From: Ruegeria spongiae
Lineage (GTDB): Bacteria > Pseudomonadota > Alphaproteobacteria > Rhodobacterales > Rhodobacteraceae
Assembly: GCF_023502395.1 (NCBI RefSeq)
Contig: NZ_JAMFMB010000011.1
Coordinates: forward strand, 62,001 to 126,000
Direction: 5' to 3'
Length of the DNA: 64,000 nucleotides
In this document: piece by piece, positions 16,720 through 28,270 of the stretch
Position numbering within the stretch: the stretch's first letter is position 1
Layout: each line of letters starts with the position of its first letter
The notes under the pieces: model-generated
The model's database searches: none
What the model was told of the DNA's origin: nothing
What the model saw: only the letters and a program-made list of their open reading frames with translations
Program-made: the position numbers and the translations under genes

Positions 16720-18162
16720 TCAGTTGACAAGGGTCGCCGCCGCCGCTGCCGCAGCACCTTCGACGCCGAACTGGTAGAACACGCCGACGATCATCAGCGC
16801 TGCCGAGGCCATTAACGCGCCCCACAGAACGGGCGAGGAATTGGTGTCGAGCTGGTCCTCGTTCTCGGCCCCGAAATACATGTAGAACACGATGCGCAGG
16901 TAATAGAACGCGCCAATCACCGAGGCGATGGCCGAGGCCACGACAAGGCCGAACAGATCAGCCGAGATACCGGCCTGCCAGACCCCGAACTTGGCAAAGA
17001 AACCCAGCATCGGCGGCACGCCCGCAAGGCTGAACATCAGGATCATGACCGCCAGCGCCTTGGCCGGTTCGCGGCGCGAATACTGGCGCAGCGCGTCGAT
17101 ATCGGTGACCGGCTGACCGTCACGCTCCATCATCAGAATGAAAGCAAAGGTGCCGACATTCATCGTCACATAGATCGCCAGATACATCAGCATCGCCTTG
17201 ATGCCCATCTCGGTCCCGGCGGCGAGACCGATCAGACCATATCCCATATGGGCGATCGAGGAAAACGCCATCAGCCGCTTGATATTGCGCTGCCCGATCG
17301 CGGCAATGCCGCCGAGGAACATCGACAGCACCGAAAGCAGCACGATCACCTGCTGCCAGTCGCTGACCGCCGCCCCGAAGGCATCATGCATCACGCGGGC
17401 AAACAACGCCATTGCCGCAACCTTGGGCGCGGTGGCGAAAAAGGCGGTGATCGGCGTGGGCGAGCCTTCGTAGACATCCGGCGTCCACATGTGGAACGGC
17501 ACCGCCGAGACCTTGAAGGCCAGACCCGAGATCAGGAAGATCAGGCCAAAGAGCATGCCCAGCGACATCTCGCCATGGGTAGCGGTCTGGATGATGCCGG
17601 TGAAGAGCGTGGTCCCCGAGAAACCATAGACCAGCGACGCGCCATAGAGTAGCAGACCCGAGCTGAGCGCCCCCAGCACAAAGTATTTCAGACCGGCCTC
17701 GGTCGATTTCGCACTGTCCCTGCGCAGGGCGGCCACCACATAGAGCGCGAGCGATTGCAGCTCGAGCCCCATATAAAGTGACATCAGATCGCCGGCACTG
17801 ACCATCATCATCATGCCCACGGCGGCGAGCGCGATCAGCAGCGGGTATTCGAACCGCAACAATCCCCGGCGCGACATGTAGTCCTGGCTCATCACCAGGA
17901 TCACCGCCGCCGACAGCAGCACAGCAACCTTGGCAAAGCGGGCAAAGCCGTCATTGATGAACATGCCGTTGAAGGCCACCTGCGTGACATTGGGCTGCGA
18001 AGCGATCCAGATCGCCAGCACGGCCATCAGCCCGGCGGTGGACCAGACCAGCAGCGGCCCCAGCCCGTCCTTGCGCGTATAGACAGCCCCGATCAGCGCC
18101 GCCATCGCGTAGATGGACAGCACAATCTCGGGCAGGATTACGGTCAGATCAGCCTGGATCAT
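16720..18162 (-). CDS. nuoN: NADH-quinone oxidoreductase subunit N
   Basis: A 480-residue, multi-membrane-span subunit of the proton-pumping arm of complex I. Typical features are the Lys in the membrane channel context ([18 protein letters not shown]), [20 protein letters not shown] and [15 protein letters not shown]. Length is normal for the family. It is the last subunit gene of the nuo array, 11 bases after nuoM, and is followed by a terminator-like hairpin. It belongs to the antiporter-like group with NuoL and NuoM. Confidence 0.97.
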   Translation of the reverse strand: MIQADLTVILPEIVLSIYAMAALIGAVYTRKDGLGPLLVWSTAGLMAVLAIWIASQPNVTQVAFNGMFINDGFARFAKVAVLLSAAVILVMSQDYMSRRGLLRFEYPLLIALAAVGMMMMVSAGDLMSLYMGLELQSLALYVVAALRRDSAKSTEAGLKYFVLGALSSGLLLYGASLVYGFSGTTLFTGIIQTATHGEMSLGMLFGLIFLISGLAFKVSAVPFHMWTPDVYEGSPTPITAFFATAPKVAAMALFARVMHDAFGAAVSDWQQVIVLLSVLSMFLGGIAAIGQRNIKRLMAFSSIAHMGYGLIGLAAGTEMGIKAMLMYLAIYVTMNVGTFAFILMMERDGQPVTDIDALRQYSRREPAKALAVMILMFSLAGVPPMLGFFAKFGVWQAGISADLFGLVVASAIASVIGAFYYLRIVFYMYFGAENEDQLDTNSSPVLWGALMASAALMIVGVFYQFGVEGAAAAAAATLVN

Positions 18163-18173
18163 CTCCGGCTCCC

Positions 18174-19715
18174 TCAGTTCGATGCGTGCTGGGTGGCGGC
18201 CTCGGCCGCGGCCAGCGCCGTGTCATAATTCGAGATCAGCGCCGTCGTCGACGGGCCGATGATGTCGGTCACCAGCGACGGGTAGACCCCCAGCAGCAAG
18301 GTCATCACGATCAGCGGTGCAAAGATCAGCCGCTCGCGCGAATTCATGTCGCGGATCGATTTCAGGCTTTCCTTGATCAGGTCGCCAAAGACCACCCGGC
18401 GATAGAGCCAGAGCGCATAAGCCGCCGAAAAGATCACGCCGGAGGCAGCCACAGCCGTCACCCAGGTGTTGACCTGGAAGGCCCCCATCAGGGTCAGGAA
18501 TTCCCCGATGAACCCGCTGGTGCCCGGCAGACCCACATTGGCCATGGTGAACAGCATGAAGACCAGCGCATAAGCCGGCATCCGGTTCACCAGCCCGCCA
18601 TAAGCCTCGATATCGCGGGTGTGCATCCGGTCATAGATCACACCCACGCAAAGGAAGAGCGCAGCCGAGATAAAACCGTGGCTGAGCATCTGGAAGATCG
18701 CGCCATCGACGCCCTGCTGGTTCGCCGCAAAGATGCCCATGGTCACAAAGCCCATATGCGCGACCGAGGAATAGGCGATCAGCTTTTTCATGTCTTCCTG
18801 CACCAGCGCCACCAGCGACGTGTAGACCACCGCGATGGCCGACATCCACAGAACCAGCGGAGTCATCACTTCGGACCCGACCGGGAACATCGGCAGGCTG
18901 AACCGCAGGAAGCCGTAACCGCCCATTTTCAGCAGGATCGCGGCCAGCACAACCGAGCCTGCGGTAGGCGCCTGCACGTGAGCATCGGGCAGCCAGGTAT
19001 GGACCGGCCACATGGGCATCTTGACCGCAAAGCTGGCAAAGAACGCCAGGAACATCAGCGTCTGCATGCCGCCAACGATATAAACCCCCAGCACACTGAA
19101 GCTTTCAGACGAGAACTGATGCCCCATCAGCGCGGCGATGTCCGTGGTCTGCGCCTCGGCATACATTGCCACCATCGCCACCAGCATCAGCACCGAGCCG
19201 AGGAACGTGTAGAGGAAGAACTTGAAGCTGGCATAGATCCGTTCCTTGCCGCCCCAGATGCCGATGATCAGGAACATCGGGATCAGGCCCGCCTCGAAGA
19301 ACAGATAGAACAGCACCAGATCCAGCGCCATGAACACGCCCAGCATCAGCGTTTCCAGCATCAGGAAGGCGATCATATAGTCCTTGACGCGGTCGGTCAC
19401 ATTCCAGCTTGCCAGAATGGTCAGCGGCATGATGAAGGTGGTCAGCAGCACGAACAGCACGCTGATCCCGTCCACACCCACCTTGTATTTCAGCCCCATC
19501 AGCCATGCGCGTTCTTCCACCATCTGAAAGCCGGTGTTTTCGGGATCAAAGCCGGTATAAACGCCGATGGACACCAGAAAGGTGATGGTCGTTGCGAACA
19601 GCGCCACCATCTTGGCATTGCGCTGCGCAGCGGCGTCTTCTCCGCGCAGGAAAACAGCCAGGATAAGCGCGGCGATCGCCGGGATGACGAGAACAATGGA
19701 AAGAATATTGTCCAT
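18174..19715 (-). CDS. nuoM: NADH-quinone oxidoreductase subunit M
   Basis: A 513-residue antiporter-like membrane subunit of complex I with about fourteen hydrophobic segments. Recognisable elements are [57 protein letters not shown] and [14 protein letters not shown]; the Glu of FFEAG and the Lys before the VHTWLPDAH element are the usual proton-path residues. It shares one base with the start of the nuoL stop region (19715), so the two are tightly coupled. Confidence 0.97.
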   Translation of the reverse strand: MDNILSIVLVIPAIAALILAVFLRGEDAAAQRNAKMVALFATTITFLVSIGVYTGFDPENTGFQMVEERAWLMGLKYKVGVDGISVLFVLLTTFIMPLTILASWNVTDRVKDYMIAFLMLETLMLGVFMALDLVLFYLFFEAGLIPMFLIIGIWGGKERIYASFKFFLYTFLGSVLMLVAMVAMYAEAQTTDIAALMGHQFSSESFSVLGVYIVGGMQTLMFLAFFASFAVKMPMWPVHTWLPDAHVQAPTAGSVVLAAILLKMGGYGFLRFSLPMFPVGSEVMTPLVLWMSAIAVVYTSLVALVQEDMKKLIAYSSVAHMGFVTMGIFAANQQGVDGAIFQMLSHGFISAALFLCVGVIYDRMHTRDIEAYGGLVNRMPAYALVFMLFTMANVGLPGTSGFIGEFLTLMGAFQVNTWVTAVAASGVIFSAAYALWLYRRVVFGDLIKESLKSIRDMNSRERLIFAPLIVMTLLLGVYPSLVTDIIGPSTTALISNYDTALAAAEAATQHASN

Positions 19716-21901
19716 CAGTGCGCCCCTCCGCCGATCGACATCCAGGTGACAAGGGCGGCAATGCCCAGCACCATGTAGAACGCATAGGTGAAGATGTACC
19801 CGGACTGCGCCTTGCCCGCGAGCCGGGTAAAGAACGGCACCACGCCCATCGCGACCCCGTTCAGGAAGCCGTCGATTGTGTTGCCGTCACCGCGCCTCCA
19901 CAGGAAGCGACCCAGCGCCAGCGTGGGACGCACGAAAATCGCGTCATAGATCTCGTCGAAATACCACTTGTTCAGCAGGAACAGGTAGAGCGGGCGCTGG
20001 TTTTCGGCCAGCCGTCCGGGCAGCGACGGGTTCACGATGTAGAAGAGATAGGCCAGCAGGAAACCCAACGCCATCGCCACAAAGGGTGAGACCTTGACCC
20101 ATTTCGGTGAAGCATGGGCATCATCGAGCACGTGATTGTCCGGTGCGATATAGATCGCGCCCTGACCGGGTTCACCGGCGAAGACATAGTGATGGTCACC
20201 GCCATGGGCAGCGTCGCCGGTTTTGCTATCGCCATGAGCGTCGTCGGCATGGGTCGCGTCCTCGGCGTGCGCATCGCCCTCTGCGGTGTCGTGATGCTCT
20301 TCGGCGGTGCCATCGGCAACATGCGCGGCATGGGTATCCGCGTCATGCCCCTCGCCATGTTCCGAGGCCTCGGCCACCGGGATACCATAAAACTTGCCCA
20401 CCTTGTCGGCATGCCCGAAGAACGCGCCATACCAGAGCATCCCGGCAAAGATCGCGCCGAGGCTCAGCACACCCAGCGGCACCAGCATGGTCATCGGGCT
20501 TTCATGGGCGTGGTCATGGGTGTGCTTGTTGCCCCGCGCCTCGCCAAAGAAGGTCAGGAAAATCAGCCGCCAGCTATAGAAGGCCGTAAAGGCCGCCGCG
20601 ATGACCAGCGACCAGAAGGCAAAGCCAGTGCCACCGGCCCAGGCGCTCTCGATGATCGCGTCTTTCGACAGGAACCCGGCAAAGCCGATACCGGTCAGCG
20701 GAATGCCGACCCCGGTGATCGCCAGCGTGCCAAACATCATGCCCCAATAGGTATAGGGGATCTTCTTGCGCAGCCCGCCATAGTTCATCATGTCCTGCTC
20801 ATGATGCATGGCATGGATGACCGAGCCCGCGCCAAGAAACAGCAGCGCCTTGAAGAACGCATGGGTCAGCAGGTGGAACATCGCCGCTGAATACATGCCC
20901 ACGCCTGCGGCCACGAACATGTAGCCCAGTTGCGAGCAGGTGGAATAGGCGATGACGCGCTTGATGTCGGTCTGCACCAGACCGATCGTGGCGGCAAAAA
21001 ACGCCGTGGCCGCGCCAAGGAAGGTGATGAAGGCGGTGGCATTGGGCGCAAATTCCATCAGCGGCGACATGCGACAGACAAGGAACACGCCCGCCGTCAC
21101 CATCGTCGCCGCGTGGATCAGCGCCGACACGGGCGTCGGGCCTTCCATCGCGTCCGGCAGCCAGGTGTGCAGGATCAACTGCGCCGACTTGCCCATGGCT
21201 CCGATGAAGAGCAGCACGCAGATCACCTCGATCGCCGACCATTCACCCCAGAGGAAACTCAGCTGAGTCTCGGCCAGTTTGGGCCCGGAAACGAAGACAT
21301 CCGAGAAATTGATGCTGTCGACCAGAAAGAACAGCGCGAAGATGCCCAGCGCAAAGCCGAAATCGCCCACCCGGTTGACCACAAACGCCTTGATCGCAGC
21401 GGCATTGGCGGAAGGCTTGCGGTAATAGAAGCCGATCAGAAGGTAGGAGGCGACGCCCACGCCCTCCCAGCCAAAGAACATCTGCACCAGATTGTCCGAG
21501 GTCACCAGCGCCAGCATCGAGAAGGTGAAGAAGCTGAGGTAGGCAAAGAAGCGCGGCTTATAGCTTTCGCCCTCGCGGAAGGCCGGATCGTGATCCATGT
21601 AGCCAAAGGAATAGAGATGCACGAGCGCCGAGACGGTGGTGACCACGATCAGCATGATCGCCGTCAGCCGATCTAGCCTTATCGCCCATTCGGTGGAAAG
21701 CGACCCGCTTTCGATAAACCGCATAACCGGAATCTGCTGCGTCACCCCGTCAAATGTGAAGAAGATGATCCAGCTGAGGATGCACGCCAGGAACAACAGC
21801 CCCGTCGCCGTCCACATCGCCGCCTTTTCGCCGATGAACTTCCAGCCAAACCCGCACAGGATGGCCCCCACCAGCGGGGCAAAGAGGATTGTGGTTTCCA
21901 T
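19715..21901 (-). CDS. nuoL: NADH-quinone oxidoreductase subunit L with a His/Asp-rich insertion
   Basis: A 728-residue subunit, longer than the roughly 610-residue Escherichia coli form. The antiporter core is normal ([54 protein letters not shown]), and the long C-terminal helix region is present. Between the core and the last membrane segments, at about residues 508-575, lies a loop with 12 His and many Asp/Glu/Ala ([28 protein letters not shown]). Such a loop could bind metals or protons on the periplasmic or cytoplasmic face, but no role is established. It is 7 bases downstream of nuoK. Confidence 0.97.
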   Translation of the reverse strand: METTILFAPLVGAILCGFGWKFIGEKAAMWTATGLLFLACILSWIIFFTFDGVTQQIPVMRFIESGSLSTEWAIRLDRLTAIMLIVVTTVSALVHLYSFGYMDHDPAFREGESYKPRFFAYLSFFTFSMLALVTSDNLVQMFFGWEGVGVASYLLIGFYYRKPSANAAAIKAFVVNRVGDFGFALGIFALFFLVDSINFSDVFVSGPKLAETQLSFLWGEWSAIEVICVLLFIGAMGKSAQLILHTWLPDAMEGPTPVSALIHAATMVTAGVFLVCRMSPLMEFAPNATAFITFLGAATAFFAATIGLVQTDIKRVIAYSTCSQLGYMFVAAGVGMYSAAMFHLLTHAFFKALLFLGAGSVIHAMHHEQDMMNYGGLRKKIPYTYWGMMFGTLAITGVGIPLTGIGFAGFLSKDAIIESAWAGGTGFAFWSLVIAAAFTAFYSWRLIFLTFFGEARGNKHTHDHAHESPMTMLVPLGVLSLGAIFAGMLWYGAFFGHADKVGKFYGIPVAEASEHGEGHDADTHAAHVADGTAEEHHDTAEGDAHAEDATHADDAHGDSKTGDAAHGGDHHYVFAGEPGQGAIYIAPDNHVLDDAHASPKWVKVSPFVAMALGFLLAYLFYIVNPSLPGRLAENQRPLYLFLLNKWYFDEIYDAIFVRPTLALGRFLWRRGDGNTIDGFLNGVAMGVVPFFTRLAGKAQSGYIFTYAFYMVLGIAALVTWMSIGGGAH

Positions 21902-21908
21902 GAGTTCC

Positions 21909-22214
21909 TCAGCCCTTCATTACATTGACGTCTTCAACGGCAATACTGCCGCGGTTGCGGAAGAAACAGACCAGAATGGCGAGGCCAATGGCCGCCTCGG
22001 CAGCGGCCACGGTCAGCACAAATAGCGTGAACACCTGCCCCACCAGATCGCCCAGAAAGCTGGAAAACGCCACAAGGTTGATATTCACCGCCAAGAGCAT
22101 CAGTTCGATGCTCATCAGCAGGATGATCACGTTCTTGCGGTTCAGGAAGAGACCGAAGATGCCGATGACGAAGAGCGTCGCCGCAACCGTCAGGTAATGT
22201 TCAAGTCCGATCAT
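21909..22214 (-). CDS. nuoK: NADH-quinone oxidoreductase subunit K
   Basis: A 101-residue membrane subunit with three membrane spans and the two conserved channel Glu residues ([18 protein letters not shown] and [18 protein letters not shown]). The start at 22214 ([18 protein letters not shown]) matches the family; a longer frame would run into the inserted gene upstream. It begins 4 bases after that gene's stop, which separates it from nuoJ. Confidence 0.96.
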   Translation of the reverse strand: MIGLEHYLTVAATLFVIGIFGLFLNRKNVIILLMSIELMLLAVNINLVAFSSFLGDLVGQVFTLFVLTVAAAEAAIGLAILVCFFRNRGSIAVEDVNVMKG

Positions 22215-22218
22215 GTGT

Positions 22219-22608
22219 TCACCATTCCAGCAAGGGGTAGCCGTATTTCGCACAGGTGTGTTGGGCCAAAGGCGCAACTATGTCATCCGGTTCGAGGGGT
22301 TCTACAAAAGGCTCGTCCGCCACATCGGGCAGGTTGTCGGGTCTCCCCGCGCTGCTCGAGATCAGGGCATATTTCAGGTTCGGGCAATCGAAGTGGTAAA
22401 TCGAATGTTCACTTCCATCCGCTCCGTCCTTGCGGGCGTGCAATTGCGTGACGCCGCCGCCAAAATCCTTGCTGGCCACTTCGAAATGCTTGTTGACGGT
22501 ATCGAGCGGGTTTTCGATCTCATTCTCGGACGCGCTCGCGCCGGAGGCAATCATGAGATGGCAAAACACAGCGGCAATCCCGAGTTTGATGCTGCTCTGC
22601 ATGGTCAC
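22219..22608 (-). CDS. Small secreted protein inserted between nuoJ and nuoK
   Basis: A 129-residue protein with a signal peptide ([20 protein letters not shown]) followed by an acidic region of about 100 residues ([49 protein letters not shown]). Two cysteines may form a disulphide. I recognise no family. Its ATG overlaps the nuoJ stop by ATGA (22605-22608) and its stop is 4 bases from nuoK, so it is fully embedded and translationally coupled. A lipid anchor is not evident. It is probably a small lineage-specific periplasmic protein, perhaps expressed with complex I without being part of it. Confidence 0.75.
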   Translation of the reverse strand: MTMQSSIKLGIAAVFCHLMIASGASASENEIENPLDTVNKHFEVASKDFGGGVTQLHARKDGADGSEHSIYHFDCPNLKYALISSSAGRPDNLPDVADEPFVEPLEPDDIVAPLAQHTCAKYGYPLLEW

Positions 22609-23207
22609 AACCCCTGCCCCGGTTTCACGTTTTTCAATTCCATCGCCTGCGCCGGGTCGCGCATCATCTGGGCGATGATGTCCTGACGCTTGATGTCCTT
22701 GCGGTGGCGCAGGGTCAGCACGATGGCGCCGATCATGGCGACCAGCAGGATCAGGCCCGCAAGCTGGAACAGCAGAAAATACTGGTCATAGAGGATCACG
22801 CCCAGCGCCTCGGTGTTGTGACGGTCCACCGGGACCGGCTGCGCCAGATTGGCCGCCGCGCCTTCCGCGCTCTGCCATGCCCCGAAGGCCATCACGAATT
22901 GCATCAGGATCACCAGACCGATCAGCAGCGCCAGCGGCATGTACCGCGCCATTTCCGCCTTCAACTCGGCGAAATCCACGTCCAGCATCATGACGACAAA
23001 CAGGAACAGCACCGCGACAGCACCGACATAGACGATGATCAGCAACATGGCGACAAATTCGGCCCCCAGCAGCACGAACAGCCCCGCCGAGGACAGAAAG
23101 GACAGGATCAGCCACAGCACCGAATGCACCGGCTGGCGGCTGATCACCGTGAACAGCCCGCCCGCGATGGCGCTGATGGCGAAGAGGTAGAAGGCAAAGA
23201 CAGTCAT
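22605..23207 (-). CDS. nuoJ: NADH-quinone oxidoreductase subunit J
   Basis: A 200-residue membrane subunit of complex I. The conserved element is [25 protein letters not shown], with the pi-bulge helix [16 protein letters not shown] typical of NuoJ, and [19 protein letters not shown] before it. It overlaps the CMD-family gene upstream by ATGA (23204-23207) and the secreted small gene downstream by ATGA. Confidence 0.96.
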   Translation of the reverse strand: MTVFAFYLFAISAIAGGLFTVISRQPVHSVLWLILSFLSSAGLFVLLGAEFVAMLLIIVYVGAVAVLFLFVVMMLDVDFAELKAEMARYMPLALLIGLVILMQFVMAFGAWQSAEGAAANLAQPVPVDRHNTEALGVILYDQYFLLFQLAGLILLVAMIGAIVLTLRHRKDIKRQDIIAQMMRDPAQAMELKNVKPGQGL

Positions 23208-23614
23208 GTTTCTTCCTCCCCGGTGTCGCCCATCACCTCTTTGGCGAGGTCCAGTGCGCGGGTCATGGCCGGAATGCCGGCAAAGACCGACATCTGGCCG
23301 ATTGTCTCGACGATCTCTTGTTTGCGCGCGCCCGCTTCAAGCGCGTGACGCACGGTCTGGCGCACCGCTGTGTCAGCCTGCGCGCCCTGCATGGTCAGCC
23401 CGGCCAGGGTCAGCAGCAGACGGGTCTTGGCGTCGAGCCCGTCCTTGTTGACCGCGTTGCCGAACATCATCTCCATGGCTTCCTTGGGCATGGTCGGCCA
23501 CAGCGCTTCAAAGCCTTTGGGATTGAAGCTTTCCAATGCCGGATTGAGCGCCTTGGCCATGTCCTGAGCCTGCGCCATCATTGCCTCAAACGGGTTCGTG
23601 GGTGTGTCACTCAT
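23204..23614 (-). CDS. Carboxymuconolactone decarboxylase-family protein
   Basis: A 136-residue protein of the CMD/AhpD fold: [41 protein letters not shown] and [21 protein letters not shown] are the usual helices. The Cys-x-x-Cys of AhpD-type peroxidases is absent, so it is not expected to be a thiol peroxidase of that kind. It overlaps nuoI before it and nuoJ after it, both by ATGA, so it is translated as part of the nuo array. A gene of this type inside nuo is known to me from Rhodobacterales but its role there is not established. Confidence 0.87.
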   Translation of the reverse strand: MSDTPTNPFEAMMAQAQDMAKALNPALESFNPKGFEALWPTMPKEAMEMMFGNAVNKDGLDAKTRLLLTLAGLTMQGAQADTAVRQTVRHALEAGARKQEIVETIGQMSVFAGIPAMTRALDLAKEVMGDTGEEET

Positions 23615-24105
23615 CGGTAGGGTGCATCCAGTTCCAGATTGCGGGCGATCTCGGCCTCCCAGCGTTCGCCGTTATCAAGGAGCTTTTCCTTGTCATAAAA
23701 CAGCTCTTCGCGGGTTTCCGTGGCGAATTCGAAATTCGGACCTTCGACGATGGCATCCACCGGGCAGGCTTCCTGGCAGAAGCCGCAATAGATGCATTTG
23801 GTCATGTCGATGTCATAGCGGGTGGTGCGGCGCGAGCCATCCTCGCGCGGCTCGGCGTCGATGGTGATGGCCTGCGCCGGGCAGATCGCCTCGCAGAGCT
23901 TGCAGGCAATGCAGCGTTCCTCGCCATTGGGATAGCGCCTGAGCGCATGCTCGCCCCGGAAGCGCGGGGACAGTGGGCCTTTTTCATGCGGGTAGTTGAT
24001 GGTGGCCTTGGGGGCGAAGAAGTACTTCATGCCCAGCTTGAAGCCCTTCCAGAAATCCTGCAGCAGGAAGTATTTGGCGGCGCGGGTATAGTCGATCTGG
24101 GTCAT
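23611..24105 (-). CDS. nuoI: NADH-quinone oxidoreductase subunit I
   Basis: A 164-residue peripheral subunit that carries clusters N6a and N6b. Both 4Fe-4S motifs are intact: [16 protein letters not shown] and [16 protein letters not shown]. The start at 24105 ([20 protein letters not shown]) fits the family. There is 1 base between the nuoH stop and this ATG, and the stop overlaps the CMD-family gene. Confidence 0.97.
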   Translation of the reverse strand: MTQIDYTRAAKYFLLQDFWKGFKLGMKYFFAPKATINYPHEKGPLSPRFRGEHALRRYPNGEERCIACKLCEAICPAQAITIDAEPREDGSRRTTRYDIDMTKCIYCGFCQEACPVDAIVEGPNFEFATETREELFYDKEKLLDNGERWEAEIARNLELDAPYR

Positions 24106-24106
24106 G

Positions 24107-25144
24107 TCAGCCTCCGGTGCTCCAGCGGGCAAAGGCGCCCCAGAACCAGTCAAACTTGGCGGCGAAAGCCACAAAAACCACCCAGCCCAGCGAGAAGGGC
24201 AGGAAGACTTTCCAGCCCAGCCGCATGAGTTGGTCATAGCGGTAGCGGGGTGTGATCGCCTTGACCATCGCAAAGAGGAAGAAGAAGAACGCCATCTTGG
24301 CGACCATCCACAGCACCCCGTCGGGCAGGCCCGGAATGGGCGACAGCCAGCCGCCGAAGAACAAGAGCGAGATCAGCGCGCACATCAGGAAGATGGCGAT
24401 ATATTCGCCTGCCATGAACAGCAGGAACATGGTCGCTGAATATTCGACCTGATACCCCGCGACCAGTTCCGATTCCGCCTCGGGCAGATCAAAAGGCGGC
24501 CGGTTGGTCTCGGCCAGCGCCGAGATGAAGAACAAAAACACCATCGGGAAATGCGGCAGCCAGTACCAGTTGAACAGGCCCAGATTGCCGTCCTGCGCCT
24601 GCACGATGGCGCCGAAATTCATCGACCCTGTCGACAGGATCACACCGATGATGATCAGCCCGATAGAGACCTCGTAGGAAATCATCTGCGCCGCAGAGCG
24701 CAGCGAGCCAAGGAACGGGTATTTCGAGTTCGACGCCCAGCCGCCCATGATCACGCCATATACCTCAAGCGAGGAGACGGCGAAGACATAGAGGATGGCG
24801 ACGTTGATGTCGCTCAGCACCCAGCCATCGTTGAACGGGATCACCGCCCAGGCGATCAGGGCCAGCACAAAGGACGTCAACGGCGCGAGGATGAACACGG
24901 TGCGGTCGGCCCCGGCGGGGATGACCACCTCTTTCACCACGTATTTCAGCGCGTCAGCCACCGATTGCAGCAGGCCATAGACGCCGACCACGTTCGGCCC
25001 CCGGCGCATCTGGACTGCGGCCCAGATCTTGCGGTCGCCATAGACCAGAAACAGAAGCGAGATCATCACGAAGGCCACGACCGCAAGCACTTGCGCCAGG
25101 ATGATCAGGGCTATTCCGCCTGGGGTGTTAAAGAAATCTGCCAT
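24107..25144 (-). CDS. nuoH: NADH-quinone oxidoreductase subunit H
   Basis: A 345-residue membrane subunit that helps form the quinone site and the first proton path. Diagnostic stretches are [56 protein letters not shown] and [18 protein letters not shown]. It lies 6 bases after an inserted lipoprotein gene and 1 base before nuoI. Its length is normal. Confidence 0.97.
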   Translation of the reverse strand: MADFFNTPGGIALIILAQVLAVVAFVMISLLFLVYGDRKIWAAVQMRRGPNVVGVYGLLQSVADALKYVVKEVVIPAGADRTVFILAPLTSFVLALIAWAVIPFNDGWVLSDINVAILYVFAVSSLEVYGVIMGGWASNSKYPFLGSLRSAAQMISYEVSIGLIIIGVILSTGSMNFGAIVQAQDGNLGLFNWYWLPHFPMVFLFFISALAETNRPPFDLPEAESELVAGYQVEYSATMFLLFMAGEYIAIFLMCALISLLFFGGWLSPIPGLPDGVLWMVAKMAFFFFLFAMVKAITPRYRYDQLMRLGWKVFLPFSLGWVVFVAFAAKFDWFWGAFARWSTGG

Positions 25145-25150
25145 GCGTCC

Positions 25151-25537
25151 TCACACCGTGGGTATTCCGTTTTCCGCGCAATCCGCGACCATGACCTCTG
25201 CGTCAATGGTCTTGAGACCGCGTGGCAGGGTTGGCGAGATGGTGTAAACAGCATCCGCCGTCCACACGCCACCCTTTTCATCCATATTCGTGCGCAAATG
25301 CCGCGCAAAGCCATATCCCCGACTGAGCGTATATTGCGCCACCGCGCATTCGCCATAGCGGTCCACATCCGTCGCATCGCGCGCGCCGCGCATTCTCAGA
25401 TCGACCTGCACCAGATCGCTGTCGAGCGCCGCTGTCTCGATCCCCAGATAGTCGGGGGCGAATTGCGACACCTCCTCCTGCGGGTTGGGCGCACAAGCGG
25501 CCAGAAGGGCCAGGGATATAAGCGCGGCTCGGGTCAT
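25151..25537 (-). CDS. Small lipoprotein inserted between nuoG and nuoH
   Basis: A 128-residue protein with a lipoprotein signal ([11 protein letters not shown]; Cys15 would be lipidated). The mature part contains [40 protein letters not shown] and [20 protein letters not shown], with two further cysteines. I recognise no named family. The ATG overlaps the nuoG stop by ATGA (25534-25537) and nuoH follows 6 bases later. Its role is unknown; the placement couples its synthesis to complex I. Confidence 0.8.
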   Translation of the reverse strand: MTRAALISLALLAACAPNPQEEVSQFAPDYLGIETAALDSDLVQVDLRMRGARDATDVDRYGECAVAQYTLSRGYGFARHLRTNMDEKGGVWTADAVYTISPTLPRGLKTIDAEVMVADCAENGIPTV

Positions 25538-27555
25538 TCGGCGGCGATCTTCCCGGCGCCGCGTGCCTTGGCCTGGGCCGACAGTTCGGCCATCAACTGG
25601 CTGGCCCGCGCAATCGGGTTGCTCAGGTAGAAATCGCGCAGCGCATAGCGGAAGCTGGCCTGTCCCAGAGAACCGGCAGCAAGCGTGTCGCCGGTGTTTT
25701 CGACCACCTGATCGACCAGTTTGAGATGCGGAACCGCCGCAATCAGAGCCTGACGCAACTGTGCCAGAGAGTCATAGGGCAACACCTCGCCCAGCTCACC
25801 CGAGAGCGCCCGCAGGATCGCCCAGTTCTCTTTCGCCTGCCCCGGCGCAAACCCGGCGCGCATCGCAAGCTGCGGGCGGCCTTCGGTGTTCACGAACAGA
25901 CCCGCCTCTTCGGTATAGGCGGCACCCGGCAGGATCACGTCGGCGCGATGGGCACCACGATCGCCATGGCTGCCCTGATAGATCACGAAAGAGCCCTCTC
26001 CGATCTCGACTTCATCCGCGCCGAGGTTGTAGATCACATCCGCCTCGCCGACCGCGTCCATGCCGCGTTCATTGGTGGCATCCACATCCAGCGCGCCCAC
26101 ACGGCCTGCCGCCGTGTGCAGCACCAGCAGTCCGCTTTCGGTATTGGCGGCAACGGTTTGTGCAGCGGCCAGAACAGCGGCGCCATCAGCTTCCTGCAAA
26201 GCACCCTGCCCGACAATCACCAGCGAGCGCTTGCCACGGATCTCGTCATCGCCGCCCATATCGACGACCTGTTGCAGCGCCGCACGGTCATCGCCCGCAT
26301 GATAATATTCATAGGTCAGGTCCACCGCAGGCCCAACCAGCGCCACCTGTGCGCCATGGGTCCAGGCCTTGCGGATGCGCGCGTTCAGCACCGGTGCCTC
26401 ATCGCGCGGGTTGGTCCCGATTAGCAGGATACGCTCGGCGCTGTCGATATCCTCGATGGCAGCAGTGCCGACATAAGCCGCGCGATTGCCAGCAGGCAAC
26501 TTTGCCCCGTCCGTGCGGCATTCCACGACGCCGCCCTTGCCCTCGACCAGTTGCTTCAGCGCAAAAGCAGCCTCGACCGGGGTCAGGTCACCGACGATCC
26601 CGGCCAGTTTCTCCGCACCGGTGATCGCGCTTGCCGCTGCTGACAGCGCCTCGGGCCATGTGGCCGGTTTCAGTTTGCCGTCGACCCGGATGTAAGGCTG
26701 GTCCAGCCGCTGGCGGCGCAGACCGTCCCAGACAAAACGGGTCTTGTCGGAAATCCATTCCTCGTTCACGCCATCATGGTTGCGCGGCAGCATCCGCATC
26801 ACTTCGCGCCCCTTTGTATCGACCCGAATGTTCGAGCCCAGCGCATCCATCACATCAATGCTCTCGGTCTTGCTCAGTTCCCAGGGCCGCGCAGTGAAGG
26901 CGTAGGGTTTGGAGGTCAGCGCCCCCACCGGACACAGATCAATGATGTTGCCCTGCAGGTTGCTGTTCAGCGTCTCGCCCAAGTATGAGGTGATCTCGGC
27001 ATCTTCGCCACGTCCGGTCTGACCCATCTGGGTGATCCCCGCCACCTCGGAGGTGAAGCGCACGCAGCGGGTACAGGAGATGCAGCGCGTCATATGGGTT
27101 TCAACCAGCGGCCCCAGATCGAGGTCGTCCGAGGCGCGTTTCGCCTCGCGGAATCGGCTGAAGTCCACACCGTAAGCCATTGCCTGGTCTTGCAAATCAC
27201 ATTCGCCGCCCTGATCGCAGATCGGGCAGTCCAGCGGGTGGTTGATGAGCAGGAACTCCATCACGCCTTCGCGGGCCTTCTTGACCATGGGCGAGTTGGT
27301 CCTGACCTGCGGCGCCTGTCCTTCGGGGCCGGGACGCAGATCGCGCACCTGCATCGCGCAAGAGGCGGCGGGCTTGGGCGGGCCGCCTACGACCTCGACC
27401 AGACACATCCGGCAATTGCCCGCGATGGACAGCCGCTCGTGATAACAGAAGCGCGGGATTTCCACCCCGGCCTGTTCACAGGCCTGGATCAGGGTCATCG
27501 CCCCATCCACCTCGATCTCGGTGCCATCAATATTGACTTTGCGAAGGTCAGACAT
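25534..27555 (-). CDS. nuoG: NADH-quinone oxidoreductase subunit G
   Basis: A 673-residue peripheral subunit with an N-terminal 2Fe-2S ferredoxin domain ([19 protein letters not shown]), the His-Cys motif [18 protein letters not shown], a 4Fe-4S motif [17 protein letters not shown], and a C-terminal molybdopterin-enzyme-like region that holds no cofactor in this family. Length is typical of the alphaproteobacterial form. The start ([11 protein letters not shown]) overlaps the stop of a tiny lipoprotein gene by 8 bases, and the stop overlaps another lipoprotein gene. Confidence 0.97.
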   Translation of the reverse strand: MSDLRKVNIDGTEIEVDGAMTLIQACEQAGVEIPRFCYHERLSIAGNCRMCLVEVVGGPPKPAASCAMQVRDLRPGPEGQAPQVRTNSPMVKKAREGVMEFLLINHPLDCPICDQGGECDLQDQAMAYGVDFSRFREAKRASDDLDLGPLVETHMTRCISCTRCVRFTSEVAGITQMGQTGRGEDAEITSYLGETLNSNLQGNIIDLCPVGALTSKPYAFTARPWELSKTESIDVMDALGSNIRVDTKGREVMRMLPRNHDGVNEEWISDKTRFVWDGLRRQRLDQPYIRVDGKLKPATWPEALSAAASAITGAEKLAGIVGDLTPVEAAFALKQLVEGKGGVVECRTDGAKLPAGNRAAYVGTAAIEDIDSAERILLIGTNPRDEAPVLNARIRKAWTHGAQVALVGPAVDLTYEYYHAGDDRAALQQVVDMGGDDEIRGKRSLVIVGQGALQEADGAAVLAAAQTVAANTESGLLVLHTAAGRVGALDVDATNERGMDAVGEADVIYNLGADEVEIGEGSFVIYQGSHGDRGAHRADVILPGAAYTEEAGLFVNTEGRPQLAMRAGFAPGQAKENWAILRALSGELGEVLPYDSLAQLRQALIAAVPHLKLVDQVVENTGDTLAAGSLGQASFRYALRDFYLSNPIARASQLMAELSAQAKARGAGKIAAE

Positions 27556-27766
27556 AGAGGTTTCGTCCTTTCGGCAGAGCAAGCGTCTGCACGACGCCCG
27601 CATCTTGCAGCACCGCTAATAGACGGGGCTGCGTAACATTTGATTGCGCGGGGGCGACGGATCCGGTCTTGACCCCCACCCGGCCATAGCCACTGGTGCT
27701 GGTCTGACAGGCCGAAAGAGCCAGAATAAGCCCAAACACACCAATATTCGTGGCTCTCAGCCCCAT
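27548..27766 (-). CDS. 72-residue lipoprotein upstream of nuoG
   Basis: The protein starts [20 protein letters not shown], an exact lipobox (LSAC) with Cys20, and continues with about 50 mostly polar residues ([34 protein letters not shown]). No family is recognised. Its last 8 bases overlap the nuoG start and its own ATG is 1 base after the DUF5333 gene's stop. The tight fit on both sides and the clear lipobox support a real gene despite its small size. Confidence 0.72.
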   Translation of the reverse strand: MGLRATNIGVFGLILALSACQTSTSGYGRVGVKTGSVAPAQSNVTQPRLLAVLQDAGVVQTLALPKGRNLYV

Positions 27767-27767
27767 C

Positions 27768-28172
27768 TCACCGCGCCCTCAGATAAACGCCAACGGCGCT
27801 GTTGCGTTCGATTTCCGCGCGCCCCAGCACGCAGAAGCTCTCAGGGTTGCCATAGCTGACGCCGTTTTGCGCCAGATAGGCCTCGCCCTTGCGGCGCATG
27901 CGGACCTTTTCGGCATCGGAATCCACATAGGCGCGGATTTCGCGGTCCGAGTAGCCCAGCGCATTGGCTTTGGACTTCAGATCCCAGATCACCCCGATCG
28001 CCTTCAGCCGACGACCGGAGATGCTGTCGCATTGCTTGTCGATCTCATTGGCGATGGCGATGAAATACAGCTCGTTGTCGATCTCGGCCACATCGCGCAG
28101 GGGCGGTTTGGCCTCGCCCATGGTGGGCAGGGTCAGGGCAAGGGCCAGCAGGGCGGTTTTGCAAGTGGTCAT
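27768..28172 (-). CDS. DUF5333-type secreted protein in the nuo array
   Basis: A 134-residue protein with a cleavable signal (TTCKTALLALALTLPTMGEA) and an alpha-helical mature part: DVAEIDNELYFIAIANEIDK, then CDSISGRRLKAIGVIWDLKS, then LGYSDREIRAYVDSDAEKVR and ESFCVLGRAEIER. The pattern agrees with DUF5333, which I associate with Rhodobacterales nuo operons; that assignment is from memory. Two cysteines flank the core. A GAAAGGA precedes the ATG, and a perfect hairpin lies just before that site. Confidence 0.75.
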   Translation of the reverse strand: MTTCKTALLALALTLPTMGEAKPPLRDVAEIDNELYFIAIANEIDKQCDSISGRRLKAIGVIWDLKSKANALGYSDREIRAYVDSDAEKVRMRRKGEAYLAQNGVSYGNPESFCVLGRAEIERNSAVGVYLRAR

Positions 28173-28185
28173 GCGATATCCTTTC

Positions 28186-28204
28186 GTTCTGGAAGGTCCA
28201 GAAC
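28186..28204 (-). other. Hairpin in the leader of the DUF5333 gene
   Basis: GTTCTGG-ACCTT-CCAGAAC (minus strand) is a perfect 7-base-pair stem directly before the ribosome site of the DUF5333 gene, in the 98-base gap after the upstream lipoprotein gene. It may act as an RNA-processing or translation-control element inside the nuo transcript; no T-run follows, so it is not a terminator. Confidence 0.4.
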
Positions 28205-28270
28205 GCCCATCGGCGCGCGCGCTATGCAATAACAGCGGCCGCCTGCGGAAGGGATATGCGATAACAGGGC

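Noticed and set aside
18186-19778. A 530-codon open frame opposite nuoM, and similar long frames opposite other genes (3470-5329, 39636-41375, 49145-51148)
   Set aside because: These are antisense frames with His/Arg/Gln-rich products typical of high-GC codon shadow, and they cover well-supported genes.
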